64,000 bases of DNA from Paralvinella palmiformis (GCA_025642065.1 JAODUP010000576.1:124001-188000); one strand, 5' to 3'. Counted from the first letter of the stretch, positions 12,080 to 24,689 are shown. The notes: generated by a model from the letters alone, not told the origin. Numbers and translations are program-made.

Positions 12080-13551
12080 AGCAATATGTGTCATCAGATA
12101 GTAAAATCATTTACGGCAATGGTACCTCGTTCTTTCTCAATCCGTTGTCAATAAATTTATCAAAATTATGTAGAATTACCATTGCAATCGTTCCTAGAGG
12201 TAGATTATCCAAATGGTACATCTTGATATGATAAATAGATAGGGACTATGTAATACAAATAAAAACTATTATAGTAAAATTTATAAGACACTGTCAGGTT
12301 TATATTTGAAGAACAAAAGAAGCTAAAACAAGCATCTTTTTCTATACAAAACCTTTCTGAAATCCTGCAGATAAGAGCTTCTATTAGGTACAAAATAATA
12401 TAAATGAGAGGAGAGGAAAAGCCTCAGAACCTTCCCTTCCCTGGCTCAGAGTACCATAAATCATGCCTTTTATGTAAACCAAATTTTAAAATCACCAATC
12501 TGTCTTTGTCAAAGACACGCCCCTTTTGATAGACAGCAATATTCAGATATTCATAGAACAGATTCATGCCAAACTATGATATTTTCAATACAAAAGTTGG
12601 AAATAAATACTGACCTATGCATGAATTAGACAGTGCATATAAATACACAGCAGGGAAAAGCAATATTAAAAAAAAGTATTCTTTAGAGATTTATTGCTGC
12701 TAAATTATGACTAAATATGAAGTTATTTTATTCTTTAAATGTTGATACTTATTTAAGTGAATTCAGATGGGACAAATTAACTTTGTCAACATTTGTCCTA
12801 CAGAACATAATAAATAATATGTGACATTTATACTGCACCCTGTGATTGCAGCTCACCCTTACCCTCAACCTGATTTTTAAATCTTAAATTACATAAATAC
12901 CAGAGCCAAATAAAGATATCTTGATCATTTTTAATTAATCCATGTATTTTAAAAGAATAAATATTTTTTAGATGCATTTGAAAATTTGATGGAAGTACCT
13001 AGTCACAGATGATTGTATGAAAACACATATTAATATTTATCAGTTTATACTTGTCTTGAGACTAAGGAGTAAGGTTGTGATACTATAATTGATAATGACA
13101 TTTCTATTTCAGGAAGCTGAATTCAAAATCACAAACATCTGTATGAACATTCAGCGGCACTCTGGTGAAATAGGGGTAGTTAACTGTTTACGGTAATGGT
13201 ACATAAATGGTTGGGGCCGTTCTGACTCGTCACCGTCACCCTATCAACTAGTCTAGATCTAATCATACTAACTAATGGCTCGAAAATATATCCCCGACTG
13301 CCCGAGTCAACTGACAATTGATTATGATGACTTAATAATATATAAACAGGCCTGTCATAATCTGATAGAAAATAATCCGCTCAAAGTTTTTACGCGCGTC
13401 CCACAAAGTTGGTAACTAAGGTCAGATTGTCTCACTTTACTACGTCCCAACAATACAACAGCCTAGTAAACATAGATCTAAAACCGCCAACTCTGATTGA
13501 ATAGAAGTCAACTCTGAAATCAATACACACTCATTCTTCAGTTTGTCATTT

Positions 13552-13603
<52 letters not shown>

Positions 13604-14025
13604 TTATATGTGTGTGTGTGTAAAATAAAACTTAAAAACAATACCTCTATGAATGATAATTCTAAACATTAGACAAGAGTCACGTTACTCATAGACTATC
13701 ATGCATGCTGATGCAAGCCATAACAAATAGTACTAAATACAACAACGATATATACATTAAGCTGTCCTCTGTTTTATCGTTATGCTTGTGTGTATGTATG
13801 TATGTGTGTGTGTGTTGTGTAGATCTAGATATGTAACAACAGCATTACTAACACCTATTATCTGCACATTAACTGGACAATAACTTAAAATAAGCGCTCA
13901 ATTAAAAAGGTATCAGCCGATTTAGAAATTTCAGAAATCACATTTTGGACACGATAAATAAATTCTATGATCGCCAATTTTATAATTCCCTATTTTATTA
14001 TACAGTTATATGATATACGTATTTT
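12080..14025. other. AT-rich stretch with no gene recognised
   Basis: No frame with domain content occurs. A pure (TA)n run lies at 13555-13600, followed by a short TG run, and a further tgta/tg patch sits near 13786-13816. Confidence 0.5.
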
Positions 14026-14195
14026 AATTGGACGTGGCTATTCGTCCGGATACGGACAAATAGCTCGTACTAATAGCCTGGCCCTATCCGTATCTCTGTT
14101 GTACCGCTTGTGCCAATTTGAATAAAACTCTCGCGAGAAATTTGCCCGGACAAATAGCCTGGGTACCGCATCCGAACGTATAGCCACTCCGATTG
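14026..14195. mobile_element. Short MITE with about 28-bp terminal inverted repeats
   Basis: The left end is gtggctattcgtccggat (14034-14051). The right end, read in reverse complement, is gtggctatacgttcggat (from 14187). Similarity extends outward through aattgga/aatcgga on the two sides. The repeat ggacaaatagc appears near both ends. The element is far richer in CpG than its surroundings and contains the palindrome tctcgcgaga at 14129-14138. No coding capacity. A target duplication is not clear. Confidence 0.6.
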
Positions 14196-14345
14196 TAATT
14201 ATATATTTGTGTTATAAAATAGTGTACGTTTATCACTAGTGGTTAACATACATCGCTCATCACAACAGCGTCGCTTATTGGAGATTTGTCATTATCAATG
14301 ATGTCTCTAACGGTTGTAATTTTCCTCATGAATGTGATGAGCGCT

Positions 14346-15352
14346 GATATCAAATTTGAAGGACAGCCTCTGACAAAACTTGAAAAGGCCACTCAAGACG
14401 AGGTACATGATAGTATAATTAAGTCTCCCTCAAATTCTTGTGAACTAGACCCATTACCTACATACCTCTTGAAAGAAGTGCTGGAAATGTGGAATACCTG
14501 CTCTACTACCTTTGATCACGGCTATTATAAACAAATCACTTGTGGAGTCCAAGGTTCCGCTTTCTTTCAAAAAGGCCAATATTAGACCACTGCTGAAGAA
14601 GCCAAATCTGGATAAAGAGGAATTGAAAAATTACCGCCCATTGTCTAATCTGCCTTTCTTTTCGAAGATCCTGGAGAAGCTGGTTGCTAAGCGGTTGGAG
14701 ATCCATTTGAGTAGTCAGAGAATGCACGAAAATCTTCAGTCAGCTTATCGTACCGGTCACTCTACAGAGACCGCGTTCCTGAAGGTCCATCATGACATTG
14801 CTGAAGCTTTAGATAGGAAGTGTATGGCGGCATTAGTTCTGCTTGACTTATCTGCTGCTTTCGATGTCATAGATCACAAGATCCTTCAAACGCGCCTTGA
14901 GCACTCGTTTGGAGTAACCGGAAGTGCCCTCTCCTGGATTAAATCTTATCTGAGTAACAAATCTGTGTGTTGCCATAGGAATGACGACATCAGAAGGTAA
15001 GTGCCTGAATTTTGGGGTGCCACAAGGATCGGTACTTGGACCACGTAAGTACTGTTTGTATTCAAAACCAATTGGTGCCATATGTAGCCGACATAATTTG
15101 CTCTACCACTGTTATGCAGATGATACCCAGGTTTATATGGCGATCATGCCCAAAACAACTTGATCCGACGTTGCAAAGAAATTGGAAGCTGGTTTGTCTG
15201 ATATCAGTACTTGGATGAGTGCAAACATGCTTAAGTTAAATGAGGAAAAGAAAGAGCTCATTATGTTTAACCCAAAACATCAGGTTAGGATGAATGAAGA
15301 ATTACGGCTTCAGGTAGGTAATAATACTGTAGCATCGTCAGTGAAGAACAAT
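14346..15352 (+). pseudogene. Non-LTR retrotransposon (CR1/Jockey-type) reverse transcriptase, frameshifted
   Basis: The fragment starts with the linker before the RT domain (SPSNSCELDPLPTYLLKEVL). After a frameshift near 14510 it continues KANIRPLLKKPNLDKEELKN, YRPLSNLPFFSKILEKLV, SAYRTGHSTETAFL and LLDLSAAFDVIDH (RT motif A). After another frameshift near 14990 come [11 protein letters not shown] (motif B), YHCYADDTQVY (catalytic YADD) and WMSANMLKLNEEKKE. Endonuclease and 3' parts are missing. Two frameshifts and truncation at both ends make it non-functional. The F-D-xIDH and YADDTQ signatures favour the CR1/Jockey branch over L1 or RTE. Confidence 0.85.
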
Positions 15353-15659
15353 TAATGGTGCGTTGATGAAGTTACATGTTGACAAAAGCCATCTAAATTA
15401 GCTTGAACAAATCTTTTAAAATAAATACAAACATATACAAAATGTAGATAATGTTCTAAAGTTTAATTTGCTGAAAGCTTCACAGTCATATGTACATTTG
15501 AATGTCTGTAATAGCTTGCGGAAAAATATTTGGTCGGCCGCGATTTTTCTGGTTCGCTGTTGCCATTGGGAAATCCACCTAGAAACATGTATATGGTCGC
15601 ATACTGGCAAATGAATGAAACATTTGACAGTGTAGTGGACATTAGTTCGTTTTTTTGCC

Positions 15660-16370
15660 ATCAGTTAGTTATTTAGACACCAGTTACTTATTTAAATATT
15701 TAGTCATTTACTTTTTTAGACATCAAATAATTTTTTAGACAACATTTTTTTAGACTTCAATTAATTATTTAGACATTAGTTAGTTATTTAGATATCATGC
15801 AGTTAGTTATTTAGCCATCAGTTAGTTATTAGACATTAGTTACTTATTTTAATATTTGATGTCTAATATTTTTTTAATTATAGAACTCTACATGAAATAT
15901 TTATTTAGACATCAGTTAATTATTTAGAAATTAGTTATTTATTTAGATATTAGTTAGTTATTTAGATATCAGATAGTTATTTAGATATCAGATAGTTATT
16001 TAGATATCAAATAGTTATTTAGATATCAGTTACTTATTTGGCCATCAGTTACTTATTTAAATATTTAGACATTTATTTTTTTAGACATCAATTATATTTT
16101 AGACATCAATTATTTTTTTAGACATCAATTAGTTATTTAGACATTAAATAGTTATTTAGACATTAGTTAGTTATTTAGACATTAGTTAGTTATTTAGATA
16201 TCAGTTATTTATTTATTTGTTTAGGCATCAGTTAATTATTTAGACGTCATGATGCAGTTACTTATTTAATTATTTAGACATCAGTTATTTTTTTAGACAT
16301 CAATTATTTTTTTAGACATCAGTAGTTTTCTAGACACCAATTAGTTATTTAGACAAACTATTTCATTGAA
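15660..16370. repeat. Degenerate tandem array of about 15-16 bp units
   Basis: Dozens of imperfect units of the form cagttatttagacat, with variants cagttatttagatat and ttttttagacatcaatta, run for about 0.7 kb. No coding potential. The units drift enough to suggest an old array. Confidence 0.9.
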
Positions 16371-16456
16371 TATTAAGAGAGTTATGAAATTTTTTGTGAA
16401 AATTGGATTTGAGGTCACAGACCTTCCCATTCATTTCCATGTTAAGTAAGTATATA

Positions 16457-16460
<4 letters not shown>

Positions 16461-16528
<68 letters not shown>

Positions 16529-16579
16529 TATTGGGCTATATATAGTTATATTGGGCTATATATAGTTATATTGAGCTAT
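16461..16579. repeat. (TA)n followed by three 20-bp units
   Basis: A TA run of about 60 bp passes into three near-identical copies of tatagttatattgggctata (16521, 16541 and 16561, the last with small changes). Confidence 0.9.
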
Positions 16580-17431
16580 CGGTTTAATTAAGGGAACTAT
16601 CTAAATATTATTTTCTTATAAGTTACAATTTTATGAGCAAATCAAAGCCTACATGAGTACATCAAATGAGGCTGAAACAGGCATGTCAACTCCACTGTTT
16701 TCGAAAGGAATGAACAATACTTTATCAATGATCAGTGAAGAAAGAATCAACATACAACTATATATGTTTGATACAAAGCTCGAAAAGAAATCTAAAGATT
16801 TCTACAATGAAAGGTATGTATATTGAGAAGATGCTAAGCTATCTTTGGCTATTATAGTTGGAAGGGACTTTTTCTTCTTCTTCAAAGGTACCTTAATTTG
16901 TTAGCTTGATACTTTTTGATATGACAATAAATAAGCCCCTCTCAATATTTATGTATGCTGGGATATCCCGATCCAGAATGAGGCTTCAGGGGTTTCAGGG
17001 GGATTTCCAACCATAGCATCTCTGGTAACGGCCACCATATACATGACCACTAATCCACAGCATACCCATGCATATATCCTATAATGTCAGTAAATATGGC
17101 TTCATCAGGTGGCACACACAAACACTGTTGTGTTCCACAATGTCTAAACGATCCACGAACAACACTAGGCATACCTAAGGATGAAACCATAAGAACTTAA
17201 AGAAAAAACTGTATTGTTAAGATTGGTAGAGATCCTGGACCATGTTTCATGGTATATAACATGATTTATTTTCTCCATGTTCCTATGCAGCTTATATCTA
17301 ATACATGTGGGGTGATTCTGAAATAATCAGATCAAGTCCAAGATTTATTGCCCATTAAATCATAGCCAAGAGAATTTAGGCCATTATTGAAAAAAGGGTA
17401 TGTTGTTTTTAATTATCACATTTAGAAACCC
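16580..17431. other. Non-coding stretch, nothing recognised
   Basis: AT-rich sequence with short frames only. I see no domains or element ends before the hAT insertion. Confidence 0.5.
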
Positions 17432-17439
17432 AATACCAT

Positions 17440-18162
17440 CAGGGGTGTCATGTAACGAAGTAAAACTACTTCATTACTCTACTTGAGTAGTTTTTTTCTC
17501 ATGTAACTGGAAGTAAGTGAATAAGATTTCAACTATAACTACTTTTATTTGCAGTAACGCTACTTTGTTACTTTCATTTAGTTCGCGATATTTTCGTTAG
17601 TTATTTAATCATAACATAGCCCATTATTTAAGAAATAATTGAAACAATTGCTGCAAATTATCATTACAAGTTGTCCCTAACTTGTGTATCTTTGATGAAT
17701 TTATGCAAACAAATATATTTTAATATGGTGTGGCATTGAAAAGAGTTTTGTAAGAATGCTAACATTTGGTAGATATGTTTCAGTTGATCCTCACTGATAT
17801 TGAAGACTCGTTATAATCTTTCCAACCTATTTTTGAAGGCTCACTTTGTTATACAATAAAGTTGAACAAAGGCTTTGTTCAGTGAACTGAAGATGGCAGC
17901 ATATATGCATGTCTGTGGACGCAATGAACTTAAGGTGGGAGGACATATCTGTGGGAGGACATATCTGTGGAGGCAGTCACTTTTGTGCACTGTGTATTTG
18001 ATCCTCATATTTTGTGCTACAATAAATTTTATCGTCTACTTTTACTTCTACATTTTTGAAAGTAGTTTTTACTTGAGTAAATTAACTTTTACTTCTATTC
18101 AAGTAGTTTTGAAGAGGCTTAATTACTTTTACTACAAAATAAAAATAGTTTAATGACCCCTG
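17440..18162. mobile_element. Nonautonomous hAT element with 8-bp target duplication
   Basis: The element begins caggggtgtcatgtaa and ends tttaatgacccctg, so the outermost caggggt/acccctg ends are inverted repeats. The flanks are aataccat at 17432-17439 and aataccat at 18163-18170, a perfect 8-bp duplication, which is the hAT hallmark. The sub-terminal DNA on both sides is full of tacttgagta/acttttactt motifs like those of Tol2-type hAT elements. At 723 bp with no transposase it must depend on an autonomous partner. A 92-codon chance frame at 17875-18153 ends within the right terminus and looks non-coding. Confidence 0.92.
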
Positions 18163-18170
18163 AATACCAT

Positions 18171-18962
18171 ATATGAAACTATTCTTGGTTAAGGCTCAAA
18201 ATAATGATATGTTGTAGGCATGGCAACATATGGTAACATGCTTGATTACACTACCAACAAATGTTATTTTAATCGCAAATTCAATAACATTTCACCTGAT
18301 ATTATATCATTTACAATTATGTACTCTGCAGAACCACCATAAACTAACCGTGGACAAGTTTCAATTGGATATAAGTTTTGTGTTATTTTTCTAAGCAATA
18401 TATCTCTGATATTATTATTTCTTGAGATTAAAAAAAAACCCTCTAGTATCTGATCTTCCAAAAAATAACAAAAACACTGAAATTATAAAGAAGTGCCTTA
18501 ATATAATCCGCGATTATTCACGTAAAGGCATCTCGTGTATTGACAGAAATGAGAACGTTGGTGTCACCAGACGAGAATGGGGCTCGTCCCAGAAAGATAA
18601 ACTGAATGCGGGACAGACATGACTCCCACTGGTCATATGTTAAGATGTCAGTGTGATGTGTTATCGTATGTGTCTGATTTTGGATGCCATTTTTCATATT
18701 AAGCAGGATAACCGATTAATAAATAATTATTTATCTACTGGTATGACATATTGTCACATAGGAAAAGCGTATTAGCTTGTCCCACAGGCTGATGAGTAAC
18801 CCAGACACATGTATAGGTCTAACAAGGTATAAATATATAGGGTGTTCTTTTTGTATGCTTTAATTGAACTATGTATTGATTTAATTAATTATTAATGGAG
18901 GTATAGGTTTTAAGGGATGTATAGGTGTTGATGTTCTGAGCCAGTGCCTCCATATATGTGGG

Positions 18963-19044
<82 letters not shown>

Positions 19045-19240
19045 AACAAAATCTGTGGTACATATTGTGGGCTTAATTTCGACAAACACGCAATAATAAT
19101 AAATCATTATTAAACATAATCATCAGTAAACCAACATTGATAAATATCATTGAGGTTCTATCAACATTTCACGATGCTAAGACATACAACAGTTATAGTG
19201 ACCCCATCACAGCAGTAGACCCGACAATGGTAAGTAGATG
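18171..19240. other. Non-coding stretch with a compound microsatellite
   Basis: (TA)n passes directly into (GA)n at 18966-19043. A 66-codon frame at 18422-18622 has no recognised content. No other feature seen. Confidence 0.5.
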
Positions 19241-19293
19241 ACGATGATGATGATGATTGGTGTTTTACGGCCACTTTTGTGCCCATGGTAGGT
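19241..19293 (-). mobile_element. SINE fragment (same tRNA-derived family)
   Basis: It contains gatgatgattggtgttttac and ggccacttttgtgcccatgg, then breaks off after ggtag. Only the distal tail is left. Confidence 0.7.
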
Positions 19294-19639
19294 CGCTTCC
19301 AGATGCAATGTAATCGTTATCAATTATATTGTAAATGTTATCGTAATCAGTGATTACTTTTACGATTACAAAAGCGTTTGATTATTTGCTATGTAATATC
19401 ATACCAACACATACCAACACATTCATTCCCATTCCAACCTGGGGTGAGTTTCTAAACTATATTTGTTGTATATATTTTAATTACCCTATATATTACACAG
19501 GCTTTACCTGGTTATAGTTATGCCAGACATTATGTCTCTCGTTATTAAATGTATATTTCCCAAATACTAAAAAGATTCCAGCATGTTAGATAATGTATTT
19601 AAATGGAATGTTAGTGTTTCAGTGTGTGTTTCTGGCTTT

Positions 19640-19880
19640 GTTGTTCGGGGAGAATCCCCAGGCTGTCACTTATTCGGCACAGCCTCTATGTGGAACTGGT
19701 TGAGAAATCTCCTCCCCCACCACTCACAGGGAAGCAGTATGGAAAGATGGAGCCGAAATACCCTGAGGGTGGTCACTGCCAGAGTGTTTTACGTCCTCAG
19801 GGGGTCTTTAACGTCACCCTTTATTTTAAATAGTTCAGTGGAGACGGCAGCGCCATTTAACGTGGTCACCCACCCATGAT
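19640..19880. repeat. Dispersed repeat, copy 1 (related to 24690-24860)
   Basis: Blocks such as gtatggaaagatggagccga, ggtggtcactgcc and ggtctttaacgtcaccct recur in the same order, in decayed form, at 24.7 kb (gtggaaagacgaagcc, ggtctctgccc, tgatctttaatggccct). I infer an old dispersed repeat of unknown class. The longish frames over it on the plus strand have no recognised domain. Confidence 0.45.
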
Positions 19881-21068
19881 GTTGTGAGACGAGATATTAA
19901 TCTCTGGAAAAGTTTCGACCTCTTGCGGGTAGCGGTAGGTAAACAATTCTGACTTTGATTAGTAAACTTTGTGATGTTTATCATATCATTGAAATCAATA
20001 TGATGTATTTAGACTGTCTTTATTCAATTCCATGTGTTTATATATATCATTCAATATCACCCATTTAACTAGATATTTAAACTACATATATCTTTCAATT
20101 TCAATCTGGAATGTGGAGCTTTTTAGATTGCTGAGTTTTGTCACTCTCTCATAAGGTAAACGGGAAATAGATTGTTTCGTGGCAACCCTCGACCCCCCCC
20201 CCCACAGAACATTACTGTCACAAGTCATATTATTAATTTAGGAAACATTTGAGTAATAAAGATCTCGAGTTTATTATCATCTATCAGGTAATAAAACTGG
20301 ATGTTATATCCAGTAAGTATTGTCATACCTGATAGTAATGATCAAGTACCAATAATGTACAACAGACCTGGTATATGTCCCCCCCCCCATTACAGTAATG
20401 TAGGGCGGATTCCGTATAACTATAGTTTATACCGAAACCGGCCGATACTGTACAAGTAAAGTTTATCTAAACTTCTTCAGTATCATTTCGTTACTGATCC
20501 ATTGTCTTTGGAATGACCTTATATAGGCTGATTACTTAGATAGCTTAAGATGTCACCAGCCCGCTATTGTCCTAATATACCCGTTTCAACTAGCGCGCAA
20601 CATCTAGTGAGAACTGGAGGAACTAAGGTTGTGGGGAGAAATGCTACAAATCTGTGTAATTAATTGCCTGCCGAGTTCCAAGCATCATTCTTGCTTCAGT
20701 AATGTTGATTTCTGCAAATTTTGATGAGATCTATATTATTCTTTTGGTATTTCCTGTTTCGTTTAACTGTCTATTTGGTCAAATATACTTGTTTCGGTGT
20801 GTCGATAATAATATATATGTTTATGTCGCCGTGGACTGTAGTATATCGTAATATGTTACAACAGGTCATTTGTAGTACTTACAAATGCTGCAGTGTATGA
20901 GAGATGAGCCACACGTCACTTATAGTATTGTCATTTTCAATATTTATTTGTGTTAAATTGAAGATTAATATTTACAGGAGATCATAATAAACTTCTGGGA
21001 ATATAAACACACTTTATTACTGTATGATGGCTAACGTATATATATATATATATATATATGGGGGGCAC
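19881..21068. other. Non-coding stretch, nothing recognised
   Basis: AT-rich DNA with a C run near 20190, a further C run near 20380 and a short (TA)n at 21038-21059. No coding frame of note. Confidence 0.5.
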
Positions 21069-21160
21069 TTGTGTGTGTATTCACATTTACTCAGTAGTGC
21101 TAATTTATTTACATTTGTGTGTGTATTCACATTTACTCAGTAATGCTAATTAATTTACAT
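21069..21160. repeat. Two tandem 46-bp units
   Basis: A 46-bp block beginning ttgtgtgtgtattcacattt is repeated once directly, with only a few differences. Confidence 0.9.
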
Positions 21161-21332
21161 TAAATGTACTGTTTTATACACAACATGTTGAAAATTGTTG
21201 TTTTTTATTAAGCCGTTCCGGTACTAGGAATTACTCCCAATGAAAGACGATTTTTTAAATGTTCATTCAACAGACGGCGTATTATGTACGTATTCAGGAT
21301 TTCATACTCCCGTTATGTGATAGTAACATAGA

Positions 21333-21371
21333 TTCACAAGATTGTACAAAGCAATAGTTAGACCACATCTA
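21333..21371 (+). mobile_element. 39-bp detached fragment of the neighbouring LINE
   Basis: These 39 bases are identical to 22537-22575 inside the LINE that starts about 450 bp further right. They include acaaagcaatagttagacca, part of the coding stretch RLYKAIVRPHLE. The flanks on both sides are unrelated to the LINE. Confidence 0.85.
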
Positions 21372-21787
21372 AATGTTTTATTTTCATATATGGGTACAGG
21401 CAATATTCAGTAATTAGGCCGGCCAATTTCCAACTATTTCCCAGTAAACACAGCTTTAAATATTTTGGTGAAAAAACAAGTCACGAATAAATGTTTAAAA
21501 CATTTCATTTTAATGCTATTCTTAAATTCATTGTCATAATTTATTGCATGCAAGTTTAAAAAATAAAAATTTCAAACAAAGTTTCAACAATATTAGTAAA
21601 ATGATTAATGGGATTTAGTTACTGTACTATTCTTACCATTTCTATTTCATGATATTATTACGTCACCAACGCTCCATATATTTTAAAACTCTTGTCGTGC
21701 GTGCATGGCTCTCTCTCTCTTTCTCTGAGTGTGTGTGTTTGTTTTAGCAGTGTGGTATAAGGCACCGACACAGAGAAGGGTACGTGT

Positions 21788-23165
21788 GAAAAAATTCACT
21801 TAAGTGATAGATCTCAAGAGCTCTCTCATAATTAGAGAAATTAACAAATTTATATACGGATCTACCTTAATTAATTCCCATCAAATTTTATCCAGGAATG
21901 ATCATAGATTGGCTTTGATACCAAAAAGTGGCGCGTGGAAGGTAGAAACAATACGGTATCAAAGAAAGAGTCTGTGGTTACCATATTACGGCATATGGCT
22001 AAGATAGTCAGATGGGTAACATCATTTCTTTTAAATAGAAGACAGCGAGTGTCAGTTAAAGGACAGTTTTCAGCATGGGCCGATGTCCTTAGTGGGATCC
22101 CCCAAGGGAGTGTTCTAGGACCAATTTTATTTGTCCTGTACATAGATGATCTCTGAAGTATTTATGTTTGCAGACGACACAAAGGTGTTTCGAGAAATAA
22201 GATCAAATGAGGATATACAAACTCTACATTAATTAATTAATTTACAAGGGTGGTCAAATGAATGGCTTTTGCGATTCCACCCAAATAAATGCAAGGTGAT
22301 GACCATCTCAAGAAAGAAGAAACAGGACTAGAAAAAATATACCATGAGAAAACAGGTTGGGAATAATACATATACAGATCACACACTAGATCAGGTAGAA
22401 AAGGAAAAAAAGACTTGGGAGTCATAGAGTGGACTGTAATCTTAATTTCGAACACCATATAATGGAAACAGTTAGTAAGGCAAATCAGATGATGGGGTTA
22501 ATAAGGAGATCCTATGTATACCTGGATACAGAAAATTTCACAAGATTGTACAAAGCAATAGTTAGACCACATCTAGAATATGCCAACTCAGTGTGGATGT
22601 CAAGAAGGAAGAAGGACATAATAATCTTGGAGAATGTTCAGAGGCGAGCAAAGTTGATTCCAGGTCTACGAGATCTAAATTACCCCGATAGGCTGAAACA
22701 AATATACCAACTTTGGTGTATAGATACCTAAGAGGCGATATGATTGAAATGTTTAAGATGGTCTCTGGGGCATACGATGAGCAAATGATGCCAGCTGTAG
22801 TTACAGCAGAAGAGTGTTTCTATCAGTCAAGAGGGCGTAGGTATAAGCTGCCAAGAAACCATAACAAGACCCGGCTGAGACAACACTACTTTAGGGAAAA
22901 GATAACATTTTCCTGGAACAGCTTGCCTGATAAAGTAGTGGAAGCTCCTAGTATGCAATCTTTTGAGATAAACTTTTGAGACTAGATAAACACTGGAGGG
23001 ATCAGGATCTGATTTTTAATTATGAGGCAGCTCTGAGATTGGACCACAAAGCTAATTATGAACTAACAGTCCTAATTTTCGGCTCAAACTCGGATGAGGA
23101 TCTGGACACACAGGACTAACAACCTACGTCCAGTATCTACATAAGTAAACCTAAGTAAGTAAATA
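21788..23165 (+). pseudogene. 5'-truncated non-LTR retrotransposon (second LINE family)
   Basis: Over several frames the remnant gives [37 protein letters not shown] (RT motif B), FMFADDTKVFREI (catalytic FADD) and WSNEWLLRFHPNKCKVM. The C-terminal part follows: LNFEHHI, ANQMMGLIRRSY, RLYKAIVRPHLEYANSVW, a RAKLIPGLRDLNYPDRL stretch and TFSWNSLPDKVVEAPSM. The last frame ends at a stop at 22977. A 3' tail of about 190 bp closes with the short repeat taagtaagtaaa, as at the 3' end of many CR1-like elements, so the 3' end appears intact. At least four frame breaks make it dead. The sequence differs enough from the LINE at 14.3 kb to be another family. Confidence 0.85.
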
Positions 23166-23265
23166 ATAAGTTAATACAAAATAAGTGGACTAAATATAGC
23201 GAAGCAAATTTTCATATTGAGACATGTGTATTGTCTCACCAGTCATGCATGGACGTATGTTATTG

Positions 23266-23268
<3 letters not shown>

Positions 23269-23337
<69 letters not shown>

Positions 23338-23351
23338 GAGAGAGAGAGAAA
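23269..23351. repeat. Compound (CA)n(TA)n(GA)n microsatellite
   Basis: About 54 bp of CA repeats pass into TA and then GA repeats. The same TA-to-GA transition occurs at 18966, 42984 and 58408. Confidence 0.95.
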
Positions 23352-23405
23352 GGAATATTAGAAAACTATGACTTTCAATAATAATAAACACAAATAAAAC
23401 TCTAA

Positions 23406-23822
23406 TTGTTAGAGGGTGTAGATTCTATGATGATGAACCACGGTAATTCAACAGTCCGTAAAGTCGAAGTAAATGGTTCTACTATATGTTACTCTCAGGC
23501 TTCCATGGAAGAAAATATTAGTACGGTAAATAGTTTTACGGAATATAATATCGAAATTGGCTTAGAACTTGTTAAAATCGCTTTGTAAGGAAAAGATATT
23601 TGGAAATGTTTATATACTGTTTATGTGTACATAGGAAATAAGTTAACGAAGAAACACATATTCCCTAAAAAAGAATTGTATGTGTTCTTAAAACATGGTT
23701 TTCTTTATATTTGTTTTTGCCAGACAGCTGACACTGACAGAGCTGTAGAATTTGAAGACTTAGTCTTACTTTTAGACAGATATTTCACTGAATCACTGAT
23801 ATAGATCTATTAATATTTGATC
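23406..23822 (+). other. Doubtful small two-exon coding candidate
   Basis: An open stretch from 23406 (better start at the ATG cluster near 23427) reads NHGNSTVRKVEVNGS and later EYNIEIGLELVKIA, with even-looking codon use, up to a good donor (ttt|gtaagg) at 23586. Using the acceptor ctgacactgacag near 23740, the frame continues as AVEFEDLVLLLDRYFTESLI and then stops at about 23820. No domain is recognised. The acceptor has a weak pyrimidine tract, and the structure could be chance. Transcript evidence is needed before this is called a gene. Confidence 0.2.
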
Positions 23823-24495
23823 TATTAATTTCTAAGATATTATGTTTAGTCATGATTATCTTGATAAATAAAATCCGAGATCTACCATGATCCCATTAAT
23901 TTGATCAAAGTCGCAGCGCTCTTTATACTTCAGTACTTGTCTTTTAGACTCTTATAATTACTCTATAAGATATTACTATGAGTATGACTATCAGGGTATT
24001 CATTGTTTACTCATTGTAGTCTGTATCTGCATATTTATCTATTTCTCTATAAATATTATATAATATATTTATATGCAAAACATCCTTTGCTGCATGTTCA
24101 GTCCATGATTTCAGACAGCAAATAGTTGACTATATTTGGATGTGTGCGGTACATTCCATGTATGTCCATCCATTATAGTTACGTCTTAAAGCACACACCC
24201 TTCAATCCATATGTAACTTAACTGACAGTTATACCATTTATAACTCTCAAATTGAATATATATACTTAGACTGACAAATATTGTTTTCAATTATGCAATG
24301 ATTACACACACTAATATGATATTGTCAGTTATGGAGAAGTGGGTAAATATTAAAATACATTAATCGTTTGGCAATCATTGCATGGTAGTACGAAGGCCAC
24401 TTTGATTATTTCTAGGTTTAAATCCAAGAGTACTCTGTTTTATTCACTCACTTATGAAGATATAACCAGAACATCCAGTGACAATTAATGACTTC

Positions 24496-24496
<1 letters not shown>

Positions 24497-24540
<44 letters not shown>

Positions 24541-24541
24541 G
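24497..24541. repeat. (TA)n(TG)n microsatellite
   Basis: A TA run passes directly into a TG run. Confidence 0.9.
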
Positions 24542-24689
24542 GTGAATGAGTTTTATTTATTTTGTTTCGTGATCTCCAATCTATGTTCACAAACCAACAG
24601 ATTCCCAGAGATAACAGACAAACTTGACAGTGACAGAAGCTTGGACATTTATTTTCAGTGTAGAACCTTTAGTAAATAGCTGGTACTGG

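Noticed and set aside
14848..15081. Minus-strand frame across the first LINE
   Set aside because: Antisense shadow of the reverse transcriptase coding sequence.
17875..18153. 92-codon frame in the hAT element
   Set aside because: It lies entirely within the nonautonomous element and terminates in its inverted repeat region; no transposase motifs.
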